A stretch of 7,077 bases of DNA, from contig JAIXVO010000218.1 of the NCBI GenBank assembly GCA_027482985.1, positions 1 to 7,077 of the forward strand. The letters run 5' to 3'. This DNA comes from Cyanobacteriota bacterium (GTDB lineage Bacteria > Cyanobacteriota > Cyanobacteriia > Leptolyngbyales > Leptolyngbyaceae). The translations under genes and the position numbers were made by a program. The notes beneath the pieces are model-generated. The model was not told the origin of the DNA, did no database searches, and saw only the letters and a program-made list of their open reading frames with translations. Below, in pieces: positions 1-5,561 of the stretch; positions within the stretch are counted from its first letter, which is position 1; the number at the start of each line of letters is the position of its first letter.

Positions 1-338
1 ATGAATCAGCCCTGCTGAATTCGGGGGGTTTGGGGGGCTGCCACCCAAGCCCAGAATTTTGGTTTTGGTCAGAGACTCGCGCTACTCCCAGACTTGTGCG
101 TTCTAAGGTAGCTATGTGTTGGGATCAAGGGCAAGCTAAAAGCCTTTTACAGCAGAAATTTCAGCTTAAGTTGAAACCAGTGATGGTCTTTAGCGCCGAT
201 CGCAGGATGGGTAGAGGCGGATTTCGACGTTGAATTTGCATCCAGTAGTAGGATCATGGTAAAACCCGCTCCGGCAGACATCCACCGCGATCGCTATTAA
301 ATTCGTTCTGACAAAGCAGCTGCGCCAGCGAGAGGCTC
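1..338. other. Non-coding or gene-poor stretch at the window edge
   Basis: I see no convincing gene here. The short open frames have no family resemblance and no clear ribosome site. Two runs of six G lie at 23-28 and 32-37. A small hairpin (GGGCT at 35-39 with AGCCC at 48-52) is followed by T-rich sequence, so it could be a weak plus-strand terminator for a gene ending before the window. A HIP1 octamer lies at 287-294. A five-base stem (TAAAA 137-141 with TTTTA 145-149) is also present but looks incidental. Past the stop of the gene ending at 339 I find no obvious minus-strand terminator. Confidence 0.5.
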
Positions 339-617
339 CTAATCGACCCGTTCCAGTTGCCACAGAATTTGGTTGCCTTCGCGTCGGACACGAGACACCA
401 CCCAGTTTCGCCAGACCCAATGGTCGCCGCGACTGGTGACCGCACTGGCATTGACATCCATTAAATCGGCAAGTTCGGCACTGGTGATTAAGTAGCCTTT
501 GTCAGCAATTTCGTCCGCCATGCGAAGAGACTCCACCGCATAACGGACATGAGCGACCCGTAACTCCCGCGGGAGACTGTCAAACTCAGTAGAAACGCTG
601 GAATTGATGTCAGTCAT
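339..617 (-). CDS. Small conserved cyanobacterial protein with helix-turn-helix-like segment
   Basis: This 92-residue protein starts at ATG 617 and ends at TAG 339. Seen: a soluble sequence with no signal peptide or membrane segment; an acidic, helical N-terminal half (residues 1-40); then residues 44-66, reading ITSAELADLMDVNASAV, which look like a helix-turn-helix (Ser-Ala-Glu-Leu-Ala start, Val-Asn-Ala-Ser-Ala-Val second helix); then a Trp- and Arg-rich stretch (67-82) resembling a winged-helix wing. The protein resembles small conserved hypothetical proteins that I associate with cyanobacteria, but I know of no assigned function. It is the last gene of the minus-strand run after ccs1, 94 bases downstream. 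That gap contains a TACAAT sequence and an inverted repeat, so it may have its own promoter. No Shine-Dalgarno sequence is visible before the ATG, which is common in cyanobacteria. Inference: a DNA-binding regulator or nucleoid-type protein. That it is a real gene is likely; its function is uncertain. Confidence 0.8.
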   Translation of the reverse strand: MTDINSSVSTEFDSLPRELRVAHVRYAVESLRMADEIADKGYLITSAELADLMDVNASAVTSRGDHWVWRNWVVSRVRREGNQILWQLERVD

Positions 618-642
618 GGTATTACAGGGCAGATGGGCGATC

Positions 643-663
643 GCGATAGACGGATTGTATCGC
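643..663 (-). promoter_or_regulatory. Inverted repeat over a candidate -10 box of the small HTH-like gene
   Basis: GCGATA at 643-648 is the reverse complement of TATCGC at 658-663, with nine bases between. On the minus strand a TACAAT hexamer (654-659) lies inside this repeat, 36 bases before the ATG at 617, a normal -10 to start distance. No good -35 hexamer is present at 17 bases. A HIP1 octamer (637-644) overlaps one arm, so part of the symmetry may come from HIP1. Inference: possible promoter with an operator, perhaps autoregulatory. Confidence 0.3.
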
Positions 664-711
664 TCCTACCCCAAAGACTGTACCGGGGGATTTTCTAGGT
701 AACCGATTGAG

Positions 712-2124
712 TTAAGTCGATGATGCGATCGCGCCTGATTCAATTGCTGGTTGTCCCAATTGGTTAAACAGGTCAATCATCTCCCGTTCAAACACCACTT
801 GCGCCCGATTAGTGCGACCACCGATGAAGCATTGCCCATTCACCTGCAACGCCCACACCTGGGAATGGGAAACATAGCTCATCACCACGCCTGCCATCAA
901 CAGGGCAAATCCGGCATAGACCAACGGGATACCCGGATCAGCTTTGATTTGCAATCCAGTGCTGCCAACTAATTCCAGCACTTTCAGCGTAATGCCATTG
1001 ACTTCAGTAGACATCCCGGCGCGGACTGTGGACACCAGTTTGCCCGTCATGTCATACACCAGCACCATCCCTTGCAAGTCTTTCGCCACCAGGGACACGC
1101 CTTCACTGAGATCGGGCTTGGTGGGGAGCCAGGTGCCCCAAATCTGCCCTTTGCCGCCCGTGTCTAACAGCGCCATCGGCAGTTGAAAGATGGGACTGTT
1201 GTTGAGCCGCACCCGCACCGCCGCGATCGCCCAATTCGCTTGATACAAGGTCACGCCCCGGTAGCGCAATGGCTCATTGACGTGAATGATTTTGTGCTTA
1301 ACCTCTTTGCCCTCGCGATCGAGCACCGTCATGTCGGAGTAAAACTGGTCAATGTTGCCATCGGGGAGGTAGTCGATCCAGAAGCGATTCACTTTCACCG
1401 CCCAATCTTTGGGAATTTGCGCTCCCGCCAAGGGTCCCGCTTCGGTGATGTTCTTAATTTGAAAGGTTTGACCGCTGGGAATCATTTCCTGCGCCATGAA
1501 GCCTGTCATCGTGCCCCAGATGCCGCCCACTAAGATCACCAGAATGCCGACATGAACCACGATCGGGCCAATTCTGCCGATAATGCCTTTGTGGGCGTAG
1601 ACGGCTTCGCCCTGGCGAAAAATTTTGTAGCGGCGCTGTTCGAGTAACGGTAACAGGTCATTCAGAGCAGGGCGATCGAATTCGGCACTGAGGGCAAACT
1701 TTTGGAACTGGCGGGGTTGGGTGTAGAAGTTCCAGGTGCGCGAAAACCAGCGCAGGGCAGGCAGTTGGCGTTTAAAGGTGCAGGCGGTCAAACTGGAACC
1801 GAACAAAATCAGCAAGGCCAAAAACCACCAGGTGCGGTAAACGTGGTCTAGCCCCAGGATGAGCAGCACTTTCCAGGTCAAAAAGCCAAACAGGGCAGGC
1901 GACTCCGGATAGTTGGCCTGGTAGAACTGGAGGGATTGCCCCTGTTCGATCACGGTGCCGGAGATGCTGAAGACCGCGATCGCTAATAACAGCGAGATCG
2001 CCAGTCGCAAATCTGCCAAAAAGGGAATGAGTTCGCGCTTGAAAAAAGCTTGGGGCAGTCGCTTTAAGGGGGTTGCTGCCGTCGTTTTGTCGTTCGCCGT
2101 GATGTCCTGCTGTTCAATGCTCAC
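712..2124 (-). CDS. ccs1: Cytochrome c biogenesis protein Ccs1 (CcsB/ResB family), System II
   Basis: This is the System II subunit that, with CcsA (not in this window), carries haem across the thylakoid or plasma membrane and attaches it to apocytochromes c on the lumenal side. The 470-residue length is usual for cyanobacterial Ccs1. Seen: membrane segments at about 40-60, 82-118 and 185-205, a large soluble domain at about 206-398, and a last membrane segment at about 399-418. The second segment has the family's Arg-Thr-Trp-Trp-Phe stretch (97-101). Histidines lie at 94, 191 (within the third segment, Val-Val-His-Val-Gly), 281 and 420. His191 is the likeliest counterpart of the membrane haem-ligand histidine known in CcsB proteins; this is inference. 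The start is GTG 2124, reading Met-Ser-Ile-Glu; no in-frame ATG suits better and no Shine-Dalgarno is visible. It lies 103 bases downstream of ccdA, a functional partner, and its leader holds three 14-base repeats. Confidence 0.93.
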   Translation of the reverse strand: MSIEQQDITANDKTTAATPLKRLPQAFFKRELIPFLADLRLAISLLLAIAVFSISGTVIEQGQSLQFYQANYPESPALFGFLTWKVLLILGLDHVYRTWWFLALLILFGSSLTACTFKRQLPALRWFSRTWNFYTQPRQFQKFALSAEFDRPALNDLLPLLEQRRYKIFRQGEAVYAHKGIIGRIGPIVVHVGILVILVGGIWGTMTGFMAQEMIPSGQTFQIKNITEAGPLAGAQIPKDWAVKVNRFWIDYLPDGNIDQFYSDMTVLDREGKEVKHKIIHVNEPLRYRGVTLYQANWAIAAVRVRLNNSPIFQLPMALLDTGGKGQIWGTWLPTKPDLSEGVSLVAKDLQGMVLVYDMTGKLVSTVRAGMSTEVNGITLKVLELVGSTGLQIKADPGIPLVYAGFALLMAGVVMSYVSHSQVWALQVNGQCFIGGRTNRAQVVFEREMIDLFNQLGQPAIESGAIASST

Positions 2125-2135
2125 TTTTAATGCCC

Positions 2136-2177
2136 ACAGTTTAAATCTGATTGATTCAATCTGACTAATTCAATCTG
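2136..2177. repeat. Three tandem 14-base imperfect repeats in the ccs1 leader
   Basis: On the plus strand the units occupy 2136-2149, 2150-2163 and 2164-2177. Each ends in AATCTG and has TT at unit positions 6-7 (preceded in two units by a variable A/T-rich start). Units two and three share the decamer ATTCAATCTG. On the coding (minus) strand each unit begins CAGATT, and the last unit ends 11 bases before the GTG start codon of ccs1. They may be repeated protein-binding sites or an RNA-level signal, or just a short slippage repeat. Confidence 0.6.
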
Positions 2178-2227
2178 GAGGGTGCGATCGCACAATCTCA
2201 ACCCGCACCATCTCCAAAAACTTAACT

Positions 2228-2962
2228 TCAAAAAATGCCCAATCTCGACCACAGGGAAAAGACCCCAAAGCCAATCAGTAAGACTCCACTGACAGGCGTA
2301 ATCCAGCCCGACCAGCGGCGCACTTCCAGCAATTTTTTAATGGAAGCGGTGAAAGTGCCTGCCAGAATCAACGGCAACACATAGCCGAGGGTATATGCCA
2401 ACAGCAAAGCCGCACCCAGCAGCGGATCTTGAGTTGCCGAGATCCAGGCGAGGAGGGTGGCTAACACGGGCGTACTGCAAGGGGAGGCCACCAGCCCAAA
2501 GGTCAACCCGATTAGATAAGACCGCACGCCCGTCGGCAGTTCTTGCGAAATCCACTCTAACCCGCCAGAGGCAGGCAACCGCAGCGGCAACGCTTCCAGC
2601 AAATTCAGCCCCATCAAAATCGCAATGATGCTGACGATAATCGGTAAGCCAACGCCAATCTGCCCATAGATTTGCCCAACGATCGCCGCCGCAATGCCCA
2701 AGCCAGCCAGCGTCGTCGCCAAGCCCAGGGCAAACCAGGTAGATTGAGTCGCCGCTTGCCAGCGGGTTTGCGTGTCGTAGCCGCCAATATAGCCAATCGT
2801 AATCGGCAACATGGACAACATACAAGGCGTGAGACTGGTCAACAGTCCCGCCAGAAAAATCACCCCCAGGCTGAATACCGTCAGGTGACTCAGTTGGTTG
2901 GCCACCAGTGCATTCGCATACTGAGCCAGTTGATAAAGTTGGGTTTGGAGAGAGTCCACCAT
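2228..2962 (-). CDS. ccdA: Thiol-disulfide transporter CcdA (DsbD-type membrane domain)
   Basis: This protein passes electrons from stromal or cytoplasmic thioredoxin across the membrane, to keep apocytochrome CXXCH cysteines and the lumenal thioredoxin-like partner reduced before haem attachment. It is 244 residues long, normal for the family. Seen: about six hydrophobic segments; Cys47 in the motif Thr-Pro-Cys-Met-Leu-Ser (45-50), followed by Met-Leu-Pro-Ile-Thr; and Cys162 in Ala-Ser-Pro-Cys-Ser-Thr-Pro (159-165). These are the two Pro-Cys redox sites expected in CcdA. The N-terminus (1-25) is a short non-membrane lead. The start is ATG 2962 and the stop TGA 2228, with no clear Shine-Dalgarno sequence. 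It lies 48 bases after ftsW and 103 bases before ccs1, on the same strand. That placement fits co-expression with the cytochrome c maturation partner; the link to ftsW is positional rather than biochemical. Confidence 0.95.
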   Translation of the reverse strand: MVDSLQTQLYQLAQYANALVANQLSHLTVFSLGVIFLAGLLTSLTPCMLSMLPITIGYIGGYDTQTRWQAATQSTWFALGLATTLAGLGIAAAIVGQIYGQIGVGLPIIVSIIAILMGLNLLEALPLRLPASGGLEWISQELPTGVRSYLIGLTFGLVASPCSTPVLATLLAWISATQDPLLGAALLLAYTLGYVLPLILAGTFTASIKKLLEVRRWSGWITPVSGVLLIGFGVFSLWSRLGIF

Positions 2963-3010
2963 CGAAATTTCAGTCGCGATCGCGCAAAGACCTTCTCTAT
3001 CTTAAGCAGA

Positions 3011-4231
3011 TCAGGTGGCGCGACGGGGAAAAGGTCGCAGGCGATCGCGCGATCGGGGGGCAGGCGGGCTGGATTGCCGCCGTTCATCTAACTGCACCAC
3101 CTTCGCCTCACTACTTTCGCGAGCCACCCGAATCAGCAGCGCCGCCGAAATCAAGCTGGAAATCATCGAACTGCCGCCATAACTCATCAATGGAAACGGC
3201 AAACCTGTGGTCGGGAGCACACCCGTCGCCACCCCCACATTCAAAATCGACTGCCCAATCAGCAACACCATAATCCCTAGCGCCACTAACCGTTGCATCG
3301 GGCTTTTTGCCTTGAGTGCCACCCGCAACGCCAGCGTGCCATAACTCGCCAACAGCACGAGCAACAGCAGACAGCCAATAAAGCCAAATTCTTCGGCGTA
3401 CACCGCAAAGATGAAGTCAGTATATTGAATCGGTAAATAGAACAGCTTTTGTTGCGACAGTCCAAAACCCGTGCCGAAAATGCCCCCGGAAGCCACTGCC
3501 AGCAAACTTTGAATCAACTGATAGCCGTTGCCATAGGGGTCAGCCCAGGCATTTAGGAAGGACAAAATCCGTTTGAGCTGATAAGATCGCAAGCTGACAC
3601 TGACCACCGCGATCGCCAATCCCCCCAGCGCCGTTGCCCCCAACTGCTGATACGGCAACCCAGCACCCAACGCAATCAGCCACAGCATAATCCCACACAG
3701 AGCGGCGGTACTGAGGTTGGGTTGCAGCAGAATGCCCGCCACCACCAAACAAAAAACGCCCAGCCAGGTCAGGCGCACCGACCACCGCAGCCGCTCCCAC
3801 TGCGAAAAAATCCGCGCACTCTGCAAGACCAAAAATGGCTTAATTAACTCCGACGGTTGCAACGGAATTGGCCCAATGAACAACCAGCGCGAGGAACCAT
3901 TCACCAGCACCCCCACACCCGGAATCAAAGTTACCAAAATCATCGCCAGCACGATCAGCAACACCCAATCGGCCACCCCCACAATAAACCGCAGCGGCGT
4001 ATGCACCAGCAGGTTAAACCCCACCAGCCCCACCAGAATCCAGAAAATTTGCAACTTGAAGTAATACAGCCCATCCCCATGCTCCGCATCCGCGATCGCA
4101 TAGGAGGCCGAAAACACCATCGCCAAACCAATAAACAACCAAACAAAAGTCAACCAGCGCAAAACTCTGGCTTCCATCGCCCAATCCTGGGCAGTGGTAT
4201 CAAAAAAAGGAATCAGGCGGCGCAAATTCAC
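3011..4231 (-). CDS. ftsW: Cell division peptidoglycan glycosyltransferase FtsW (SEDS family)
   Basis: FtsW polymerises lipid II into glycan strands at the division septum, with a class B penicillin-binding protein partner. This 406-residue protein has about ten membrane segments from residue 25 to 368. Family motifs seen: Ser-Arg-Trp-Leu with Gln-Pro-Ser-Glu (114-128), Gln-Pro-Asn-Leu-Ser-Thr-Ala (170-176), Tyr-Thr-Asp-Phe-Ile-Phe-Ala (270-276; Asp272 is the expected catalytic aspartate), Glu-Glu-Phe-Gly (280-283), and Leu-Pro-Thr-Thr-Gly with Pro-Leu-Met-Ser-Tyr-Gly-Gly-Ser-Ser (339-355). In many homologues the second motif is Gln-Pro-Asp-x-Gly-Thr; Asn171 and Ser173 differ here. The last 35 residues are a basic, proline-rich cytoplasmic tail. 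The start is GTG 4231 (Met-Asn-Leu-Arg-Arg-Leu-Ile-Pro-Phe-Phe), typical of cyanobacterial FtsW. RodA is the alternative, but the sequence around the start and the C-terminal motifs favour FtsW. Confidence 0.93.
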   Translation of the reverse strand: MNLRRLIPFFDTTAQDWAMEARVLRWLTFVWLFIGLAMVFSASYAIADAEHGDGLYYFKLQIFWILVGLVGFNLLVHTPLRFIVGVADWVLLIVLAMILVTLIPGVGVLVNGSSRWLFIGPIPLQPSELIKPFLVLQSARIFSQWERLRWSVRLTWLGVFCLVVAGILLQPNLSTAALCGIMLWLIALGAGLPYQQLGATALGGLAIAVVSVSLRSYQLKRILSFLNAWADPYGNGYQLIQSLLAVASGGIFGTGFGLSQQKLFYLPIQYTDFIFAVYAEEFGFIGCLLLLVLLASYGTLALRVALKAKSPMQRLVALGIMVLLIGQSILNVGVATGVLPTTGLPFPLMSYGGSSMISSLISAALLIRVARESSEAKVVQLDERRQSSPPAPRSRDRLRPFPRRAT

Positions 4232-4298
4232 AGCTCAATGGGGGCGAAACAGCAGCTTACCAGTCAGCAGGAGAACGAACCCCCGCTTTAAGGACATT

Positions 4299-4327
4299 AG
4301 TCTAAGCCAGCTTGCCAAAACACACAA
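4299..4327 (-). promoter_or_regulatory. Candidate promoter of ftsW
   Basis: On the minus strand TTGTGT (4322-4327) and TAGACT (4299-4304) are separated by exactly 17 bases, fitting a sigma70-type -35/-10 pair with a TAnnnT -10 element. The -10 lies 67 bases before the GTG start at 4231. In the leader, a GGGGG at 4240-4244 faces CCCCC at 4280-4284, which could form a weak hairpin. Match quality is modest and no experiment is implied. Confidence 0.25.
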
Positions 4328-4368
4328 GTCGGATCACGACAGAAATGGGTTTCTTAATGAAGTTCACA

Positions 4369-4404
4369 GGGGTGAGTCTGAGAGAACGCTATCAGACTCA
4401 CTCC
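4369..4404 (-). terminator. Long hairpin just after the stop of the 4411-4797 gene
   Basis: GTGAGTCTGA (4372-4381) pairs perfectly with TCAGACTCAC (4392-4401) around a ten-base loop. The stem extends to 4369-4404 with two further G-C pairs across position 4371/4402, which is a G-U wobble in plus-strand RNA but a mismatch in minus-strand RNA. It begins six bases past the TAA of the minus-strand gene, where a 3' end is expected. No T-run follows on either strand, so it is either a terminator without a U-tract, an mRNA 3' stabiliser, or a site in the ftsW upstream region. Confidence 0.5.
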
Positions 4405-4410
4405 GCATCT

Positions 4411-4797
4411 TTATCCTCCTACCCCCACCCGACTTTGCGTGGTTGCCCAGAGTTTCATCACGAGAATTTCCGTGACGTGGGAGAGCGCGGTGACAAAGAC
4501 ACCTTCTTCGGCATCGATCGCGCTGGCGATCCAACTGCCTTGGACGGAGAGTTCCACAAAGTGGTCATCAACCGGGGCGATGGTCATCACGGCATGAGCT
4601 TCGAGTTGCAGCGATCGCCGCAGTTGCGCCAAGCCGGGGGTGTCACTGTGCAGTAAGAAGGAGGCAGTGCCCGGTTCAATGTGCAGGCGTTGCCCCGTCC
4701 GCATGGCAAGCACCACTCGTTGGGCGATCAGGATTTCCAACGGCGCGGCGGCTCGTTCTAAGTTGAGGCCAGTTTCGGTATAAGTCAGCTTTAACAT
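4411..4797 (-). CDS. Conserved cyanobacterial protein of unknown function (Alr0857-like)
   Basis: The protein is 128 residues from ATG 4797 to TAA 4411. I chose this start because GGAG (4807-4810 on the plus strand, read on minus) sits nine bases before it and the sequence from Met-Leu-Lys-Leu-Thr-Tyr is well behaved. The open frame continues upstream to 4911, but that part is Pro/Ser-rich and crosses a terminator hairpin. Seen: no membrane segment and no catalytic motif. It has an amphipathic middle (residues 20-35, Leu-Glu-Ile-Leu-Ile-Ala-Gln-Arg-Val-Val-Leu-Ala), a hydrophobic core near 95-115 with Ile-Asp-Ala-Glu-Glu-Gly-Val-Phe-Val, and a C-terminal Gly/Val tail. From memory it resembles a cyanobacterial family named after Alr0857 of Nostoc; I cannot verify that here. 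It has no obvious promoter between its start and the terminator at 4866-4902. Confidence 0.8.
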   Translation of the reverse strand: MLKLTYTETGLNLERAAAPLEILIAQRVVLAMRTGQRLHIEPGTASFLLHSDTPGLAQLRRSLQLEAHAVMTIAPVDDHFVELSVQGSWIASAIDAEEGVFVTALSHVTEILVMKLWATTQSRVGVGG

Positions 4798-4865
4798 CCT
4801 TGCGGTCTCCATGGGGAAGGGTGGGCTGAGGGATGGCAATGGTGATGGGCTGGCAAGTGCCCCCA

Positions 4866-4902
4866 CAACAAAACCCCCGCTGCTGATGACCAGAAGCGGG
4901 GG
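4866..4902 (-). terminator. Intrinsic terminator between two minus-strand genes (possible attenuator)
   Basis: CCCCCGCT (4874-4881) pairs with AGCGGGGG (4895-4902). An inner CTG/CAG pairing (4883-4885 with 4891-4893) shortens the loop. On the minus strand the stem is followed directly by TTTTGTTG (4873-4866), so it terminates minus-strand transcription. It lies 22 bases after the stop of the 4925-5209 frame and 68 bases before the ATG at 4797. Confidence 0.7.
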
Positions 4903-4924
4903 TGTCAGCACGATGGCTGGCGAC

Positions 4925-5209
4925 CTATGTGGGGTCAGGGTCTAGCCTGAACCGCCCGCTCTTAGTCGGAAAAGTAAATTGATCTCGATTCAATAAGCCG
5001 GGAATGACACCCACAGCATTGGGAAGCAAATGACGAATCAAATAAATGGCCGGGTAGGTCGATTTCGGCGCGCTGATACGGCCCTCGGATTGATTCAAAA
5101 TTCGGAAGCTGTTCCATGCCTGGCCGCACCGCGCGATCGCCGCCACCAACCCAAGTCGGGGTAGGCAGGGCAGCGTGCGGGTAGGGAGTGAAGGCAAGAT
5201 AAACAGCAT
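4925..5209 (-). CDS. Unrecognised small protein, possibly a remnant
   Basis: The open frame gives 94 residues from ATG 5209 to TAG 4925. I do not recognise the family. The C-terminal two thirds (about residues 30-88) look protein-like: Trp-Asn-Ser-Phe-Arg-Ile-Leu, then Tyr-Pro-Ala-Ile-Tyr-Leu-Ile-Arg-His-Leu-Leu, then Pro-Gly-Leu-Leu-Asn-Arg-Asp-Gln-Phe. The first 25 residues are Leu/Pro-rich with repeated Leu-Pro and may be a weak signal-like segment or untranslated. A minus-strand terminator follows 22 bases after the stop, which supports transcription through this frame. A possible -10 (TAACAT, 5236-5241) lies upstream. It could be a short real gene, a decayed C-terminal fragment of a larger protein, or chance. 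A HIP1 octamer (5133-5140) lies inside. Confidence 0.4.
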   Translation of the reverse strand: MLFILPSLPTRTLPCLPRLGLVAAIARCGQAWNSFRILNQSEGRISAPKSTYPAIYLIRHLLPNAVGVIPGLLNRDQFTFPTKSGRFRLDPDPT

Positions 5210-5257
5210 GGGTAGAACGATCCGCGTGAAGGATAATGTTACAAGATTCTCAGAAAA

Positions 5258-5274
5258 TACTACAGCTTGTAGTA
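5258..5274. promoter_or_regulatory. Operator-like palindrome TACTACA-GCT-TGTAGTA
   Basis: A perfect seven-base inverted repeat surrounds a three-base centre. On the minus strand it would overlap the -35 position of a possible promoter whose -10 is TAACAT (5236-5241), 17 bases away. That promoter would drive the 4925-5209 frame. The size and symmetry suit a dimeric repressor site. It does not match the cyanobacterial LexA box as I know it. Confidence 0.35.
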
Positions 5275-5335
5275 CTGTTTTGTCTACAGGGTGAGCATCA
5301 ATTTTAGAATCTGTGATTCCGGAAAAAGAATATGA

Positions 5336-5394
5336 ATCCCCAGAAATACGGAAAGGCTGGGGATAACTTCGTGGATGCTGGGTGAATTCCGTAT
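5336..5394. ncRNA. Candidate RNA pseudoknot
   Basis: ATCCCCAG (5336-5343) pairs with CTGGGGAT (5357-5364), leaving a 13-base loop. Eight bases of that loop, ATACGGAA (5346-5353), are the exact reverse complement of TTCCGTAT (5387-5394), 22 bases past the stem. Two uninterrupted eight-base helices in this order define an H-type pseudoknot. Both pairings are pure Watson-Crick, so the strand cannot be told from them. No known pseudoknot class is recognised. Confidence 0.35.
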
Positions 5395-5426
5395 CAACCG
5401 CCGCAATTTCGGTGTGATTTAGATAA

Positions 5427-5461
5427 ACCCACCAAAAATTTACGGATAAATTCGCGTGGGT
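5427..5461. ncRNA. Two-tier hairpin in the STAS upstream region
   Basis: ACCCAC (5427-5432) pairs with GTGGGT (5456-5461). Inside it AATTTA (5437-5442) pairs with TAAATT (5447-5452) around a CGGA tetraloop, with a small internal loop between the two helices. This gives twelve base pairs in 35 bases. A further arm, CCACG (5469-5473), can compete by pairing with CGTGG (5455-5459). No U-run follows on the plus strand, so it is not an ordinary terminator. Confidence 0.35.
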
Positions 5462-5492
5462 AAAGATTCCACGAAAAGGCAGGGATTTGCTT

Positions 5493-5526
5493 TGTCCCCT
5501 GTCACCCTGTCGTTATGGTGGGGACA
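5493..5526 (+). promoter_or_regulatory. Hairpin in the STAS gene leader
   Basis: TGTCCCC (5493-5499) is complementary to GGGGACA (5520-5526); an inner CACC (5503-5506) can pair with GGTG (5517-5520) instead of the last outer pair. The direct repeat CCCTGTC also occurs twice (5497-5503, 5505-5511). The hairpin ends 35 bases before the ATG at 5562. It could affect translation or mRNA stability of the STAS gene. Confidence 0.3.
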
Positions 5527-5561
5527 TCGGAGAACTCTTAACCTTTAGAAACATCGATTTT

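Larger units (their letters stand above)
5210..5561. other. Divergent intergenic region rich in inverted repeats
   Basis: These 352 bases separate the minus-strand gene at 4925-5209 from the plus-strand STAS gene. There is no convincing coding frame and no HIP1 octamer. Seven separate inverted repeats were found by eye: 5258-5274, 5307-5319 (GAATC-TGT-GATTC), 5336-5364, 5346-5353 with 5387-5394, 5368-5374 with 5469-5475 (TTCGTGG/CCACGAA), 5427-5461, and 5493-5526. No tmRNA, 6S, SRP RNA, RNase P RNA or known riboswitch core motif was recognised. It may hold a structured RNA or the long leader of the STAS gene. The strand of any transcript is unknown. Confidence 0.5.

Noticed and set aside
23..37. 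G-quadruplex from two G6 runs
   Set aside because: Only two G-runs are present; four separate three-G tracts with loops cannot be formed without splitting runs tightly.
1183..1533. 116-residue plus-strand open frame
   Set aside because: It is antisense to ccs1, with no family resemblance.
2337..2825. 162-residue minus-strand open frame
   Set aside because: It is an alternative frame inside ccdA on the same strand; the CcdA frame has the family motifs.
2672..3091. 139-residue plus-strand open frame
   Set aside because: It lies antisense to ccdA and the ccdA-ftsW gap, has low-complexity Arg/Gln-rich sequence, and ccdA is certain on the other strand.
3857..4291. 144-residue plus-strand open frame
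   Set aside because: It is antisense to ftsW, with Gln/Pro/His-rich sequence typical of a shadow frame.
4798..4911. N-terminal extension of the 4411-4797 gene to ATG 4911
   Set aside because: The extension is Pro/Ser-rich, crosses a terminator hairpin, and ATG 4797 has a well-spaced GGAG.
5271..5284. LexA (SOS) box at AGTAC
   Set aside because: The second half of the cyanobacterial LexA consensus, as I know it, is not matched.
5487..5561. TTG start at 5487 for the STAS protein
   Set aside because: The added 25 residues are outside the STAS fold and overlap a leader hairpin; ATG 5562 gives a normal-length domain.
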